Positions 1 to 10,364 of a stretch of DNA of 64,000 bases are shown here, one piece after another (positions within the stretch are counted from its first letter, which is position 1; every line of letters begins with the position of its first letter). The DNA lies in NCBI RefSeq assembly GCF_965363235.1, contig NC_134846.1, positions 92,684,571 through 92,748,570 of the forward strand. The letters are read 5' to 3'. A model generated the notes under the pieces. It worked only from the letters and a program-made list of their open reading frames with translations, ran no database searches and had not been told where the DNA came from. Source of the DNA: Mytilus galloprovincialis. Its lineage: Eukaryota; Mollusca; Bivalvia; Mytilida; Mytilidae. A program made the translations under genes and the position numbers.

Positions 1-1374
1 AAGGTAAGTCTGGACAACAAATCAGAGACCTACAGTGATCCTACCCTGAGACCTGTCTTCATGCTGAATAATTACAACTATATACTGAAATCTATAACAA
101 GGTAAGTCTGGACAAAAATCAGAGACCTACAATGATCCTACCCTAAGACCTGTCTTCATGCTGAATAATTACAACTATATACTGAAATCTATTACAAGGT
201 AAGTCTGGACAACACATCAGAGACCTACAATGATCCTACCCTAAGACCTGTCTTCATGCTGAATAATTACAACTATATACTGAAATCTATTACAAGGTAA
301 GTCTGGACAACACATCAGAGACCTACAATGATCCTACCCTAAGACCTGTCTTCATGCTGAATAATTACAACTATATACTGAAATCTATAACAAGGTAAGT
401 CTGGACAACAAATCAGAGACTTACAATGATCCTACCCTAAGACCTGTCTTCATGCTGAATAATTACAACTATATACTGAAATCTATAACAAGGTAAGTCT
501 GGACAACAAATCAGAGACCTACAATGATCCTACCCTAAGACCTGTCTTCATGCTGAATAATTACAACTATATACTGAAATCTATTACAAGGTAAGTCTGG
601 ACAACAAATCAGAGACCTACAATGATCCTACCCTGAGACCTGTCTTCATGCTGAATAATTACAACTATATACTGAAATCTATAACAAGGTAAGTCTGGAC
701 AACAAATCAGAGACCTACAGTGATCCTACCCTAAGACCTGTCTTCATGCTGAATAATTACAACTATATACTGAAATCTATTACAAGGTAAGTCTGGACAA
801 CAAATCAGAGACCTACAATGATCCTACCCTGAGACCTGTCTTCATGCTGAATAATTACAACTATATACTGAAATCTATAACAAGGTAAGTCTGGACAACA
901 AATCAGAGACCTACAGTGATCCTACCCTAAGACCTGTCTTCATGCTGAATAATTACAACTATATACTGAAATCTATTACAAGGTAAGTCTGGACAACAAA
1001 TCAGAGACCTACAATGATCCTACCCTGAGACCTGTCTTCATGCTGAATAATTACAACTATATACTGAAATCTATTACAAGGTAAGTCTGGACAACAAATC
1101 AGAGACCTACAATGATCCTACCCTGAGACCTGTCTTCATGCTGAATAATTACAACTATATACTGAAATCTATAACAAGGTAAGTCTGGACAACAAATCAG
1201 AGACCTACAGTGATCATACCCTGAGACCTGTCTTCATGCTGAATAATTACAACTATATACTGAAATCTATTTCAAGGTAAGTCTGGACAACAAATCAGAG
1301 ACCTACAATGATTCTACCCTAAGACCTGTCTTCATGCTGAATAATTACAACTATATACTGAAATCTATAACAAG
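1..1374 (+). repeat. 98-bp tandem array of an EXOC7 exon 3' part plus its 5' splice site
   Basis: Fourteen units, almost identical, each 98 bp (one is 97). Every unit encodes YSDP-LRPVFMLNNYNYILKSITR, the EXOC7 segment equivalent to human YEDPALSAIFLHNNYNYILK, and ends ACAAG followed directly by GTAAGT. Donor-type GTAAGT sits at 4, 102, 199, 297, 395, 493, 591, 689, 787, 885, 983, 1081, 1179 and 1277; the last unit ends in the weaker GTTTGT at 1375. Reading the exon frame through a junction gives an immediate AGG TAA stop, so only splicing at the first donor used keeps the protein open. The array is cut by the left window edge, so its full size is unknown. Confidence 0.95.
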
Positions 1375-4300
1375 GTTTGTCTTAATCAGAAAATATTGTA
1401 TACTTTGCTATATCTAAAAATCTGTTAAAAGTCATCTGACAAAGACATTATTTTTAAGATTAAGGTTGGGAAAATTTTTTTTAGTAATAATCATATGGAA
1501 AAAACGTTTTAAAAAAAAGGGAAACTAAATGTGTCAAAGCGACTTGAATGGCCCAGTCTGAAAAGTTGAAAAGTCTGCAATTTCAATAACACATGTGGAC
1601 ACAAACATGATGGTAGTCTCACATAAAAAAAAATCAGCTCAAAATCTGACTGCGTATAGAAAAAAAGTCTGTATAACTGTGATTTTCAACAATTTTCAAA
1701 GTTGTAAAGCCTTAATTTTGGCAAAAATTAGCAGAGCAGAAAAAAACTTAATCTTGATATGTAACTTATCATGAGTAATAACATTAACGGTACCAATTTT
1801 TCTGCACCAGATGCGCATTTCGACAATACATGTCTCTTCAGTGATGCTTGTGGCCAAAATATGTAAAATCCAAAGCTTATATAAAAGATGAAGAGCTATA
1901 ATCCAAAAGGTCCAAAAAGTATAGCCAAATCCGTGAAAGGAATCAGAGCTTTGCATGAGGGAGATACATGCCTTAATTTATAATAATTTTTAACTCGCAT
2001 ACCAAAAATCAGCCCAATATCTGAAAGCGTTTTGAAAAAAAGTCTGTATAACTGTGATTTTCAACAATTTATCAAAGTTCATAGCCTGTAATTTCGTCAA
2101 AAATGAGCCAAGGGGAACAAAACTTAAACTTCATCTGTAACTCATCATGGTTAACTCACATACCAAAAATCAGCCCAATATCTGAAAGCTTTTAGAAAAA
2201 AGTCTGTATTTATAACTGTGATTTTCAACAATTTATCAGTCCAAAGCCTGTAATTTTGGCAAAAATTAACCGAGCGGAATGAAACTTTAACTTGATGTGT
2301 AACTCATCATGGTTAACTCACATACCAAAAATCAGTCCAATATCTAAAGGCGTTTTGGTTTGTTGCGGAATGACAGAATGACGGAATTACAGAATTTCAG
2401 AATTACAGAATTTCAGAATTACAGAATTAGGGAATTTTGGAATGACTGAATTTCGGAATTACGGACAAGGGTAAAACTATATGGCACGGACAACTTTGTT
2501 GCGGGGCCATAAAAATGTGATGAAATCAACAAGATCTACAGACAAATCTTTATTAACAACATCTTTGGTTGACTCCTCATAAACTGTATTGTATTATAGG
2601 CCGGAAATGTTATGTATAGAGAGAACCTAAACATAGAAAAAAAGTAATCAGCAAAACAAGATAATAAATTATGTGAGGCGAACAAATATATTGATTGATT
2701 GATTGGTGTTGAATGCCACTCTCAATAATATTGTGCTATTTCATGGGAGGAGTCCCAGGAGAAAACCATGGACTTTAGTGGGAAAACTGACAATCCTAGT
2801 CAATTAAGGTTAGAATTGAGAGCACACACAGCAGTGAGGTTCTAACTCACAACCTCAGTGTTGACTGGCTAGTGATAACAGTAGTTGAACTACTTGGAAC
2901 ACTCATCTTTTGAGGCCTAGAGAACAATGGTATATACATATTATATATGTACATGTAACTTTAATTACAGTCAACCAACTAATTTTTGCAAGCAATTTAT
3001 CTTATGACTTTCTCGAATAGATGAATACTATAAACCCGGAAATTTTCGCACTGCCTTTATTTCGCTATTTGATAACACAATCTTAATTTGCGTCGTTTTG
3101 AATTCGCGATTTCCCTGTGACCTATATAAATATGTTTATAAATGATTTAGAAACAGAAATTTTCGCCATCGTTTTATTTTCACTTCTTACTTCTTACTGC
3201 GAAAATAGCAAAATTAAAACTGCTGTGAAAATTGAAGTATCCACTAAAATTATTTGGTTTACAGTAATCACTAATGTGAGTTAGTGTTAATTAACCCTGG
3301 TGTAGGTCAGTAGTGGCTTCTTACCATAATTAACCTCTATTGCAGGTCAGAGTTGACATATAACCTTAATTAACCTCTATTGCAGGTCAGAGTTGACATA
3401 TAACCTTAATTAACCTCTATTGCAGGTCAGACTTGACATATAACCTTAATTAACCTCTATTGCAGGTAAGAGTTAACCTGTGGCCTTAATTTGCAGTTAA
3501 GGGTTTACATGTAACCTAATTAACCTCTATTACAGGTCAGGATTGTTAAATTTGATTCATCTGTGTAATAAAGATGTTGGTCAGTACTATGAGGATCAGA
3601 TCCATGAACAGAAACGACTGTACTCTGAAAGGTAAGATCAGATCCATGAACAAAAACGACTGTACTCTGAAAGGTATGAGTAAATACTTGAACAGAAACG
3701 ACTGTTCTTTGAAATGTAAGAGAAGATCCATGAACAGAAACGACTGTTCTCTGAAAGGTATGAGTAGATCCTTGAACAGAAACGACTGTTCTCTGAAATG
3801 TAAGATCAGATCCATGAACAAAAATAACTGTACTCTGAAAGGTTAGATCAGATCCATGAACAAAAACGACTGTACTCTGAAAGGTATGAGTAAATCCTTG
3901 AACAAAAATGACTGTACTATGAAATGTAAGAGGAGATCCATGAACAGAAACAACTGTTCTGTGAAAGGTATGAGTAGATCCTTGAACAGAAACAACTGTT
4001 CTCTAAAATATAAGATCAGATCCATGAACAAAAATAACTGTACTCTGAAAGGTAAGATCAGATCCATGAACAAAAAGATTATATTCTGAAAGGTATGAGT
4101 AGATCCATGAACAGAAACGACTGTTCTCTGAAAGGTACGATCGGATCCATGAACAAAAATAACTGTACTCTGAAAGGTAAGATCAGATCCATGAACAGAA
4201 ATGACTGTTCTCTGAAAGGTATGAGTAAATCCTTGAACAAAAATGACTGTACTATGAAATATAAGAGAAGATCCATGAACAGAAACGACTGTTCTCTGAA

Positions 4301-7256
4301 AGGTATGAGTAGATCCATGAACAGAAACGACTGTTCTCTGAAATGTAAGATCAGATCCATGAACAAAAATAACTGTACTCTGAAAGGTAAGATCAGATCC
4401 ATGAACAGAAATGACTGTTCTCTGAAAGGTAAGATCAGATACATGAACAGAAACCACTGTTCTCTGAAATGTAAGATCAGATCCATGAACAAAAATAACT
4501 GTACTCTGAAAGGTAACATCAGATCCATGAACAGAAACGACTGTTCTCTGAAAGGTAAGATCAGATCCATGAACAGAAACGACTGTTCTCTGAAAGGTAA
4601 GATCCATGAACAAAAATAACTACTCTGAAAGGTAAGATCAGATCAATGAACAAAAATAACTGTACTCTGAAAGGTAACATCAGATCCATGAACAGAAACG
4701 ACTGTTCTCTATAGGTAAGATCCATGAACAAAAATAACTGTACTCTGAAAGGTAAGATCAGATCCATGAATAGAAACGGCTGTACTCTAAAAGGTGAGAT
4801 AAGATCCATCAACAGTCAAGACTATCCAGGAAGGAAGGATAAGATGTGTGTACAGTAAAGCATGTACTCTGAAAGACCAGATTTGATCTTTGAATAGTCA
4901 ATACTGTATTCTGAGATAATCTATGAAAGTTAAGATCTGATCCATAATGGCATTTATAAAGAGTCAAGACTGTATTTTGAAACACAAGGTCTGATCCATG
5001 AATAGTCAGAACTGTTTTCTGAAAGGTAAGATCTGTTCCATGAACAGGTAAGACTGTACTTTGAAAGGTCAGATCTGATATATTAATAGTCATGACTCAG
5101 AAAGATAAGATCTTATCCATGAACAGTCAATATATACATATATATATAAATAAAAGAAGATGTGGTATGATTGCCAATGAGACAACTCTCCACAAGGGCC
5201 AAAATAACACAGAAATTAACAACTATAGGTCACCATATGGCCTTCAACAATGAGCAAAGCCCGTACTGCATACTGTCAGAGCTGTATTCTGAAAGATTAA
5301 ATATGTTCCATGAACAGTCAAGACTGTATTGTGAAACGTCAGATCTGAAACATGAACAGTTAAGACTGTACTTTGAAATGTAAGATTTGAAACCTGAATA
5401 GTCAGAACTGTACTCTGAAAAATAAGATCTGAAACATGAACAGTAAAGACTGAATTCTGAAAGTTAAGATCTGGGCCATTGGTCATAACTTGACTCAGTA
5501 CTTGGAGTACAAATATGTGCTTGAAACATCAAATCAGTTTTCTGATTTCTGAGTCTGAATATGATAATAATGCTCAAATTTTTTACTACTGCAAGGCCAG
5601 GACTTTCTATCATAAAACTTAATCAGTACTCTTGTTACAAAATTTGTACTCGAAACACCAAATTCAATCTATTAATCAGTTGATTTTCCAATAATCATGC
5701 TCATGAATTTTATGACCACAAAGCCTGATCCCTGAACAGTAAAGACTACATTATGAAAGAGAATGCCTGCTCTGTGAACTTTTGAAAGTACAACTCTTTA
5801 TTTTCATCAAACAGAAAAGGCTGCATTCTGAGATATAAGATTCAATACAAGTTTGGTTATCTCATACTAATATTATTAAGAATTGTACTTATACAGTTCA
5901 GCAAGACTTACTTTGGAAATCCCTTTATGTATGACATTGCTTATTAGATTAACAGAATGACAGAAAGAATCATTATCAAATTTTATGACTATACATGTAC
6001 TTCTTTTTGAATTATGAAAGTAAAATCTTCAGTATTTTGTGTGGTGAACAGATAATTCTTATATTATTTATACATACACCTTTGTGCTTTGCTGAAAAAA
6101 ACTATACCTATATTTTTGATTCCTGGTTTTTTTTTTACAGTTGGAGTAAAGTCTTACATTATATCCTGGAGATTGATGAGCCATTGTCACAACAGAGATT
6201 AATGATGCCAGATGTTAAGGTAAGGTCATAATTTAGTATCCTAAGAGTTGCCACACGCACTTTAATTTGGAGTAAATACTAGAGTTATTATCATAACAGA
6301 GATTAATGATGCCAGATGTTAAGGTAAGGTCATAGTTCAGAATGACAAGAGTAAATACTAGGGATAGGTGAGCCATTGCCATAGCAGAGAATATAGATGC
6401 CAGATGTTAGGTATATAGAAAAGAAAAGGGTTGGTCATCATCAGCGCTCAATATTGTTATAAACATATTTATAGATATTTTTATTAATTGCAGTTAAAAG
6501 ACAAAGAGAAACAGAATATAAAGGATAAATTCTCTGTAAGTAAAAATTATCTTGAAATAAGACTGTCATTAAGTGGAAACATAAATTTGTTTAAACAATG
6601 AGTAGAAAAAGAGAACCTATCATTATTTATAATTCCCTTGATGATAACATTTATTTGACACATTTTGAAAATGTGTCAAAGAGGCAAAAACCTGACCAAA
6701 GAGCAGGCCACCAATGTGTCTTCAACACAGTGTAATGTGTACTGGTTCAGTACTCAGCAAAATGCCAATGCTAACGTCTTATACTTTAAAGCAAATTTTT
6801 TGAGATGTCAGGTTTTTTTAGATATAAGTAAATAATAAGAAGTAAAGAAGTAACTTGACAATCACTTGAAATCAGTCAACCAAAAAGTAAAAAAAAAATA
6901 TACCAAACTCCGCCGAAAATTCAAAATGGAAAGTCCCTAACTTTAAATGAACCAAGTAAGGAACACATCAATTAACAACTTCATTTTAACATTCGTATAT
7001 TTTGTATTTTTATTTCCAGGGTTTTAACAAAGAGCTTGAAGAGATTATGAAGAGTCAGAAAGGTTATGCTATTCCTGACCAAGAACTAAGAGAGGCCCTG
7101 AAGAAGGATAACAAAGACTTCATTATACCAAGATATAAAATGTTCCTAGAAAAGTATGAGAGAGTTAACTTTACCAAAAATCTGGACAAATATATCAAGT
7201 ATACTGCACCAGCTGTGGGTGTTATTGTTGATAAATTTTTTGACACATCTGCATAG
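1..7256 (+). CDS. EXOC7: EXOC7 (Exo70), exocyst subunit, C-terminal part; gene enters from the left edge
   Basis: Exo70 is the exocyst subunit that binds PI(4,5)P2 and tethers secretory vesicles at the plasma membrane. Exons visible: copies of one exon in the array 1-1374, then 3536-3631, 6141-6219, 6494-6535 and 7020-7256. With the AG carried from the preceding exon they give 456 nt, 152 codons including the stop, with all phases matching (2,2,0,0). Compared with remembered human EXOC7: YNYILKS matches YNYILKS, ERSWSKV matches QRSWLKV, LKDKEKQNIKDKF matches LRDKERQIIKERF, FTKNLDKYIKY matches FTKNPEKYIKY, and the FDTSA end is identical. Introns between the exons are filled with tandem copies of exon edges (separate entries). 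The N-terminal two thirds lie outside the window. Identity is near certain; which of the repeated first-exon copies is really spliced is unknown. Confidence 0.95.
1277..1374 (+). CDS. EXOC7: EXOC7 exon copy, last unit of the 98-bp array
   Basis: This unit codes for the NNYNYILKSITR segment and ends AG in phase 2, which joins exactly to G-TCA-GGA of the exon at 3536. Its donor is GTTTGT, poorer than the GTAAGT of every earlier unit. The functional exon may therefore be the first unit of the array, beyond the left edge, with all units here intronic. No acceptor for this exon is visible. Confidence 0.55.
1774..1990 (-). mobile_element. Hammerhead-bearing dispersed repeat, family R3
   Basis: A 217-bp insertion splits one 160-bp unit of the surrounding repeat cleanly. 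On the minus strand it carries the R3 body (ccttaatttataat, then ttcctttcacggatttgg type sequence) followed by a hammerhead core at 1847-1804. Related copies lie at 9945-10222, 10223-10390 and 50226-50500. The short open frame it contains is translated repeat and not a gene. Confidence 0.75.
1804..1847 (-). ncRNA. Hammerhead ribozyme core (R3)
   Basis: Minus strand: stem I GCATCA pairs with TGGTGC; CTGAAGA fits the catalytic CUGANGA box; stem II GACA-TGTAT-TGTC; GAAA; stem III is the self-complementary hexamer TGCGCA without a loop; then UC before the predicted cleavage site. All conserved hammerhead nucleotides are present. With so small a stem III, activity would be expected from a dimer. 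Confidence 0.8.
2690..2930 (-). mobile_element. Probable old tRNA-derived SINE
   Basis: On the minus strand a B-box-like GAGTTAGAACCTC lies in a tRNA-like head, followed by a body ending in a tgattgattgatt tail at 2692-2704. The A box is weak. A generic dispersed repeat is the alternative. Confidence 0.4.
3288..3535 (+). repeat. 40-bp tandem array of the 3' splice site of the next EXOC7 exon
   Basis: Units end in taacctctattgcag followed by GTCAG, the same junction as the genuine exon start at 3536 (tctattacag then GTCAGGATTG). GTCAG-type junctions lie at 3306, 3346, 3386 and 3426, with GTAAG at 3466, a variant at 3497, and the real exon at 3536. Each unit holds about 10 nt resembling the exon start and about 30 nt of intron end, so it presents a complete acceptor. 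The unit at 3466 has CAG followed by GTAAG and so reads as acceptor and donor at once. Confidence 0.9.
3536..3631 (+). CDS. EXOC7: EXOC7 coding exon (LLNLIHLCNKDVGQYYEDQ...)
   Basis: This is a 96-nt exon, phase 2 in and phase 2 out, with acceptor attacag and donor GTAAGA. It encodes SGLLNLIHLCNK and then DQIHEQKRLYSE, corresponding to the human SELIQLVAVTQK and EHIEQQIQTYQ segment in the C-terminal helical bundle. It is flanked by an acceptor array upstream and a donor array downstream, both built from its own edges. Confidence 0.93.
3632..5500 (+). repeat. 42-bp tandem array of the exon 3' end plus donor, with decaying tail
   Basis: About 27 clear units run to about 4800, then diverged units to about 5500, interrupted by a dispersed repeat at 5155-5262. 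The unit is GATCCATGAACAGAAACGAC, TGTTCTCTGAAAG and GTAAGATCA: the last 30 or so nt of the exon at 3536-3631 followed by its donor. Variant units (GTATGAGTA, GTAAGAGAA) alternate, indicating a higher-order repeat. In the EXOC7 frame each junction reads AGG TAA, a stop. Long open frames on both strands here are translated repeat. Confidence 0.93.
5155..5262 (+). mobile_element. Dispersed repeat R1 inserted in the 42-bp array
   Basis: Begins gaagatgtggtatgattgcc and continues through caactctccacaaggg to gccttcaacaatgagcaaag. The same sequence recurs at 9030, 20890, 36617, 41351, 44110 and 62780. There is no coding capacity. It is preceded by an AT dinucleotide run (5131-5152). Confidence 0.8.
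6141..6219 (+). CDS. EXOC7: EXOC7 coding exon (WSKVLHYILEIDEP...)
   Basis: This is a 79-nt exon, phase 2 in and phase 0 out, with acceptor ttttttttttacag and donor AAG-GTAAGG. It encodes (S)WSKVLHYILEIDEPLSQQ followed by RLMMPDVK, matching human SWLKVTDYIAEKNLPVFQ then PGVK. Its 3' end and donor are repeated twice downstream. Confidence 0.94.
6220..6411 (+). repeat. Two further copies of the preceding exon end plus donor
   Basis: The sequence acagagattaatgatgccag, atgttaag, GTAAGG of the exon end recurs with its donor at 6324 (spacing 104). A third, weaker copy (gtgagccattgcc ... gccagatgttag) has its donor at 6411 (spacing 87). It is a short version of the donor arrays elsewhere in this gene. 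Confidence 0.88.
6494..6535 (+). CDS. EXOC7: EXOC7 coding exon (LKDKEKQNIKDKFS)
   Basis: A 42-nt exon, phase 0 on both sides, with acceptor ttaattgcag and donor GTAAGT. The 14 residues match human LRDKERQIIKERFK. Confidence 0.92.
7020..7256 (+). CDS. EXOC7: EXOC7 last coding exon
   Basis: Acceptor ttttatttccag. It encodes 78 residues from GFNKELEEIMKSQKGYAIPD to YIKYTAPAVGVIVDKFFDTS-A and a TAG stop at 7254-7256. The human counterpart ends ...KYIKYGVEQVGDMIDRLFDTSA. The basic patch near FTKN...KYIKY lies in the C-terminal domain known to bind membrane phosphoinositide. Length and stop position agree with the vertebrate protein. Confidence 0.97.
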   Translation, partial: GFNKELEEIMKSQKGYAIPDQELREALKKDNKDFIIPRYKMFLEKYERVNFTKNLDKYIKYTAPAVGVIVDKFFDTSA

Positions 7257-7427
7257 AACATATGTAATGTAAAATTAATGAAGGTCACATGTGTCTATTG
7301 TTACAAGATGCTAGTGCTAATATTAATCTTGGATGTTTGGAATTAGTATTTATATATGATTTTGTCTCATAATTAGATACAATTAGTCTTCTTATTCTGA
7401 GTAATTAAGAAAGGGTATGTCAATAGA

Positions 7428-7575
7428 GGCGGATTAAGGGGGGCAGGGGGCCCTGGCCCCCTTTTTTGGAAATATTATGGTTGGTTATACAGGAAATCAC
7501 TGAAGCGTGACGGGAGTGGTTCCCTCTTAGGCAGTCAGTGGGCTCCACTTATGAAAAACTCTGGATCCGTCACTG
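7428..7575. mobile_element. Small MITE with GGCGGATTAAG / CTGGATCCGTC ends
   Basis: Begins ggcggattaaggggggcagg and ends aactctggatccgtcactg; the termini are near-complementary. A relative lies at 58656-58780 (ggcggattaag ... tgtatccgcc). Non-coding. Confidence 0.5.
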
Positions 7576-8144
7576 CTGTAATACTGGTATACTCCTGAAG
7601 AAGTCATCAACACTTACCAAAAAAATACTATTGTTTACTGTGAAAAATCACGGTGTCCTCTATCATGTCTATTTATGTGTAAATATTATTTTAGGGGTAA
7701 ACGGATGACGTTCAAATTCCTACTTACTAATGAAAAAGTTTAAATTAGCATTATTCCAGATGTTTTTTGTAATCTTTTTCTGTGCTTTATAACTTCAAAT
7801 TCGCATCTTTGCACAAATATGTACACTTCACATGTGTCAAGTTTGTAGTAGTATGTGCTTCAAGAAAACAGGAAAGAAATATATAGATAAACATGTATAA
7901 TTTTCTTATCTAGATTCTTGTGATTCAAATTTTGTTAAAGTTTAAAATTTGAATCTTACATCATGTACATCATACAAAAATCTAGATATCATCATATTAA
8001 AGCAATACAACATCACTCTACAGTTAGGATAAAACTCATGGGGGGGGGGAGGGGACATTGCCTTATATAATATTGGTAGCACAAACTGCAAAATTAAGGC
8101 GACAGTAGTTTACTAATGTTCATTATGAAGAGTAGTGGAGTAAG

Positions 8145-8150
8145 AATAAA
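8145..8150 (+). terminator. Candidate polyadenylation signal for EXOC7
   Basis: The first clean AATAAA after the stop, about 0.9 kb downstream (taagaataaatatatt). The stretch 7257-8145 would be 3' untranslated region with a small MITE inside. No transcript evidence. Confidence 0.4.
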
Positions 8151-8579
8151 TATATTTTGATTGTAAATTAATAGTGTGGTATTAATATATCACAGTGCTG
8201 AAATATCAATTGTGCAGTAACCATAATGTCATCAACACATTGAATTCATTTTATTTGTCATAAAATTGCTATTAGTAAGTCAAAATACAAATATACTTTT
8301 TAAAGTTGACACTACAAGATGTTAACTGGTAGATGTTTTATTGGGCCAAACAAATGGCATTATTACAGTTACTCCTTTAAGTTATTTATATGAATGTGCA
8401 ATATTATTTATATAAACTTATAAATCATTTTCTATCTTGTTATTTTATTTTTTTTCCATTCAAAAGGGATATGGTGTAATCATTCATGATACTAAAACTT
8501 TACAAATACATTTTAACAAACCTAGAGCAATACAACAGTGATTTCTATTGCAGTTCTGATCATGATTAAACTAATATTA

Positions 8580-9020
8580 TATTAAAACCCAAGCCACTCT
8601 CTGACATAATGTCAATGTGTCTCATAATCATGCCACTCTGTGATAAACTTTTCTATGTGTCATACATTCCCTTGATTCATTAGTATATAGTTTCATGTTA
8701 CTCTCTTGACAGATGATAATTGATGTAGATAAAATGTCTTTCCACTTTATGACCGATGATTTCAGTGTTATGTATAATTTTATGCCACTATCTCAACTAA
8801 TTTTTGTGGTATATAGAAAATTCAGGCTACACTTCAACAAATGATTTCAGTTTTATATGAAATTGCATGCCTTGTTGACAGATAGTTTCAGTTCTTTACA
8901 ATTACTTGTCACAATTTTTTCGAATTATATTTAAAATCTAGTTATATTTAAAATTTCATGCCACACTGACATTGTTAAAGTTGAACATAAAATTTTATGC
9001 CACACTGACAGATAGTTTCA
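8580..9020. repeat. Degenerate minisatellite, about 50-70 bp units
   Basis: Recurring words are tgccacactgacagatagtt, tcagttttatataaaattt and variants. Further diverged units occur at 10441-10550, so the array was probably split by the repeats inserted between 9028 and 10440. Confidence 0.5.
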
Positions 9021-9027
9021 GAGGTAC

Positions 9028-9145
9028 AAAAAAGAAGATGTGGTTTGATTGTCAATGAGACAACTCTTCACAAGAGTCCAAATGACACAGAAATTAACAA
9101 CTATAGTCCACTGTACAGCCTTCAACAATGGGCAAAGACCATACC
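9028..9145 (+). mobile_element. Dispersed repeat R1
   Basis: aagaagatgtggtttgattg ... caactctTcacaagag ... gccttcaacaatgggcaaag, as at 5155. Non-coding. Confidence 0.75.
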
Positions 9146-9589
9146 ACAGTGTACTATAGTATATATTTATTCCTGCTTCCTTCTGACGGAGGATTTTTTT
9201 TATCATTCAACTCTCTAACTGGTGTAATGCCACCATAGTTTCACATTGCATATAGGAAAATAACCATCATTGGAAATAAACCAATCAATTTTCTTTTTTT
9301 TTTTCCTGTGTACAAGCTTTAGTAACCATGTAACCCCAAGTTTCCAAAATATTCTGTAGAAACACCAACTAGAAAAAGGATGGTTTACTGCAATGAAATG
9401 TAGGATTAACTAGCTTCAACTGTCAAATTCATCTTTTTCACCCTTTTTTATATGCAACGAGTCGTTTGTTTTGCATATTTCTGTCATAATTCCTTGACTA
9501 CATGATACAGTTTAATTTAAATGGGAATTGATACAAAAATCCTTATATAAGAACACAAAAAGACTTTTTATGGATATGATTGGATATAT

Positions 9590-9790
9590 TAGAAAAGGGG
9601 TAAGCAGATCCTCTCCACATGTGGCACCCATCGAGTTGCGTATGTGATAACAAATCCGGTAAATAGTCTTATTCAGTAGGTCACATTTATGAAAGGGAAG
9701 GGGAATGTAGTTACGACGTAAGGAACATATCTGATATGATTTGAGAAACAGTTATATTATAACGGTCAACCAACTCTTGATGGCGTGCGT
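9590..9790 (-). mobile_element. 3' tail of a Penelope-like element (fragment)
   Basis: On the minus strand this carries the block tacgaagtgatgatttc ... ggtcaaccaactcttgatgg ... cacatgtggagaggatctgc. The same block follows reverse-transcriptase C-terminal remnants at 11620-11870, 19395-19760 and 28880-29250, and recurs at 10545-10790 and 56705-56950. No coding remains. Confidence 0.6.
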
Positions 9791-9971
9791 AAAATTTACG
9801 AAGTGATGATTTCTAAATGTTAGGTTGAAGTATAAAATTAGAATTTAAGACCTTAAACTGATACATTTTAGAAGTTAAACTTTTACCAGATGGTGCAAAA
9901 AGGTATTTGTCAATAAACTTATAACTTGTACAAAAAACCCTTACAATAACATTAACAGTAGCAATTTTCCT

Positions 9972-10015
9972 GCACCAGATGCGCATTTCGACAAAACATG
10001 TCTCTTCAGTGATGC
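9972..10015 (-). ncRNA. Hammerhead ribozyme core (R3)
   Basis: Minus strand: GCATCA, CTGAAGA, GACA-TGTTT-TGTC, GAAA, TGCGCA, UC, TGGTGC. All catalytic positions are present; stems I and II are fully paired. Confidence 0.8.
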
Positions 10016-10320
10016 TCGTGGCCAAAATATTTGAAATCCAAAGCTTATATAAAAGATGAAGAGCAATTGTTAAAAAGGTCCAAAAAGTATAGCCAAATCC
10101 GTGAAAGGAATCAGAGCTTTGCACGAGGGAGATACATTCCTTAATTTATAATAACTTCTAATATTTATAACAGCAAATTTTAATAGCACAAAAAATCCGT
10201 ATTTTCATACCAGTACCGAAGTACTAGCGGCTTGGTTGGTGATATTCTCGGGGACTAATAGTCAACCAGCAGAGGCATCGACCCAGTGGTAGTAATAACA
10301 TTAACGGTAGCAATGTTCCT

Positions 10321-10364
10321 GCACCAGATGCGCATTTTGACAAAACATGTCTCTTCAGTGATGC
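10321..10364 (-). ncRNA. Degenerate hammerhead core (R3)
   Basis: Same layout as 9972-10015 but GAAA is replaced by AAAA, which should abolish cleavage. Confidence 0.6.

Larger units (their letters stand above)
1375..2512. repeat. Dispersed repeat with about 160-bp internal tandem units and a short-repeat tail
   Basis: Units carrying ataccaaaaatcagcccaat recur at about 2000, 2161 and 2323, with an earlier copy from 1625 split by an inserted hammerhead repeat (1774-1990). The tail at 2362-2465 is a degenerate 8-16 bp repeat (GGAATGACAGAATTACAG type) and ends in ttgttgcggggccataaaaa. No protein is visible. It lies in an EXOC7 intron. I know the wording as common in bivalve DNA but cannot place it in a superfamily. 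Confidence 0.6.

Noticed and set aside
1-1374. CRISPR-like array
   Set aside because: Units are contiguous copies without unique spacers, in an animal gene.
1696-1956. 86-residue frame, with similar ones at 9813-10124 and 50329-50541, as a conserved small protein family
   Set aside because: They are the R3 hammerhead repeat translated in the same frame; similarity comes from repeat copies.
3546-4812. Several long open frames on both strands
   Set aside because: All are translations of the 42-bp array; frames stay open because the unit is a multiple of three.
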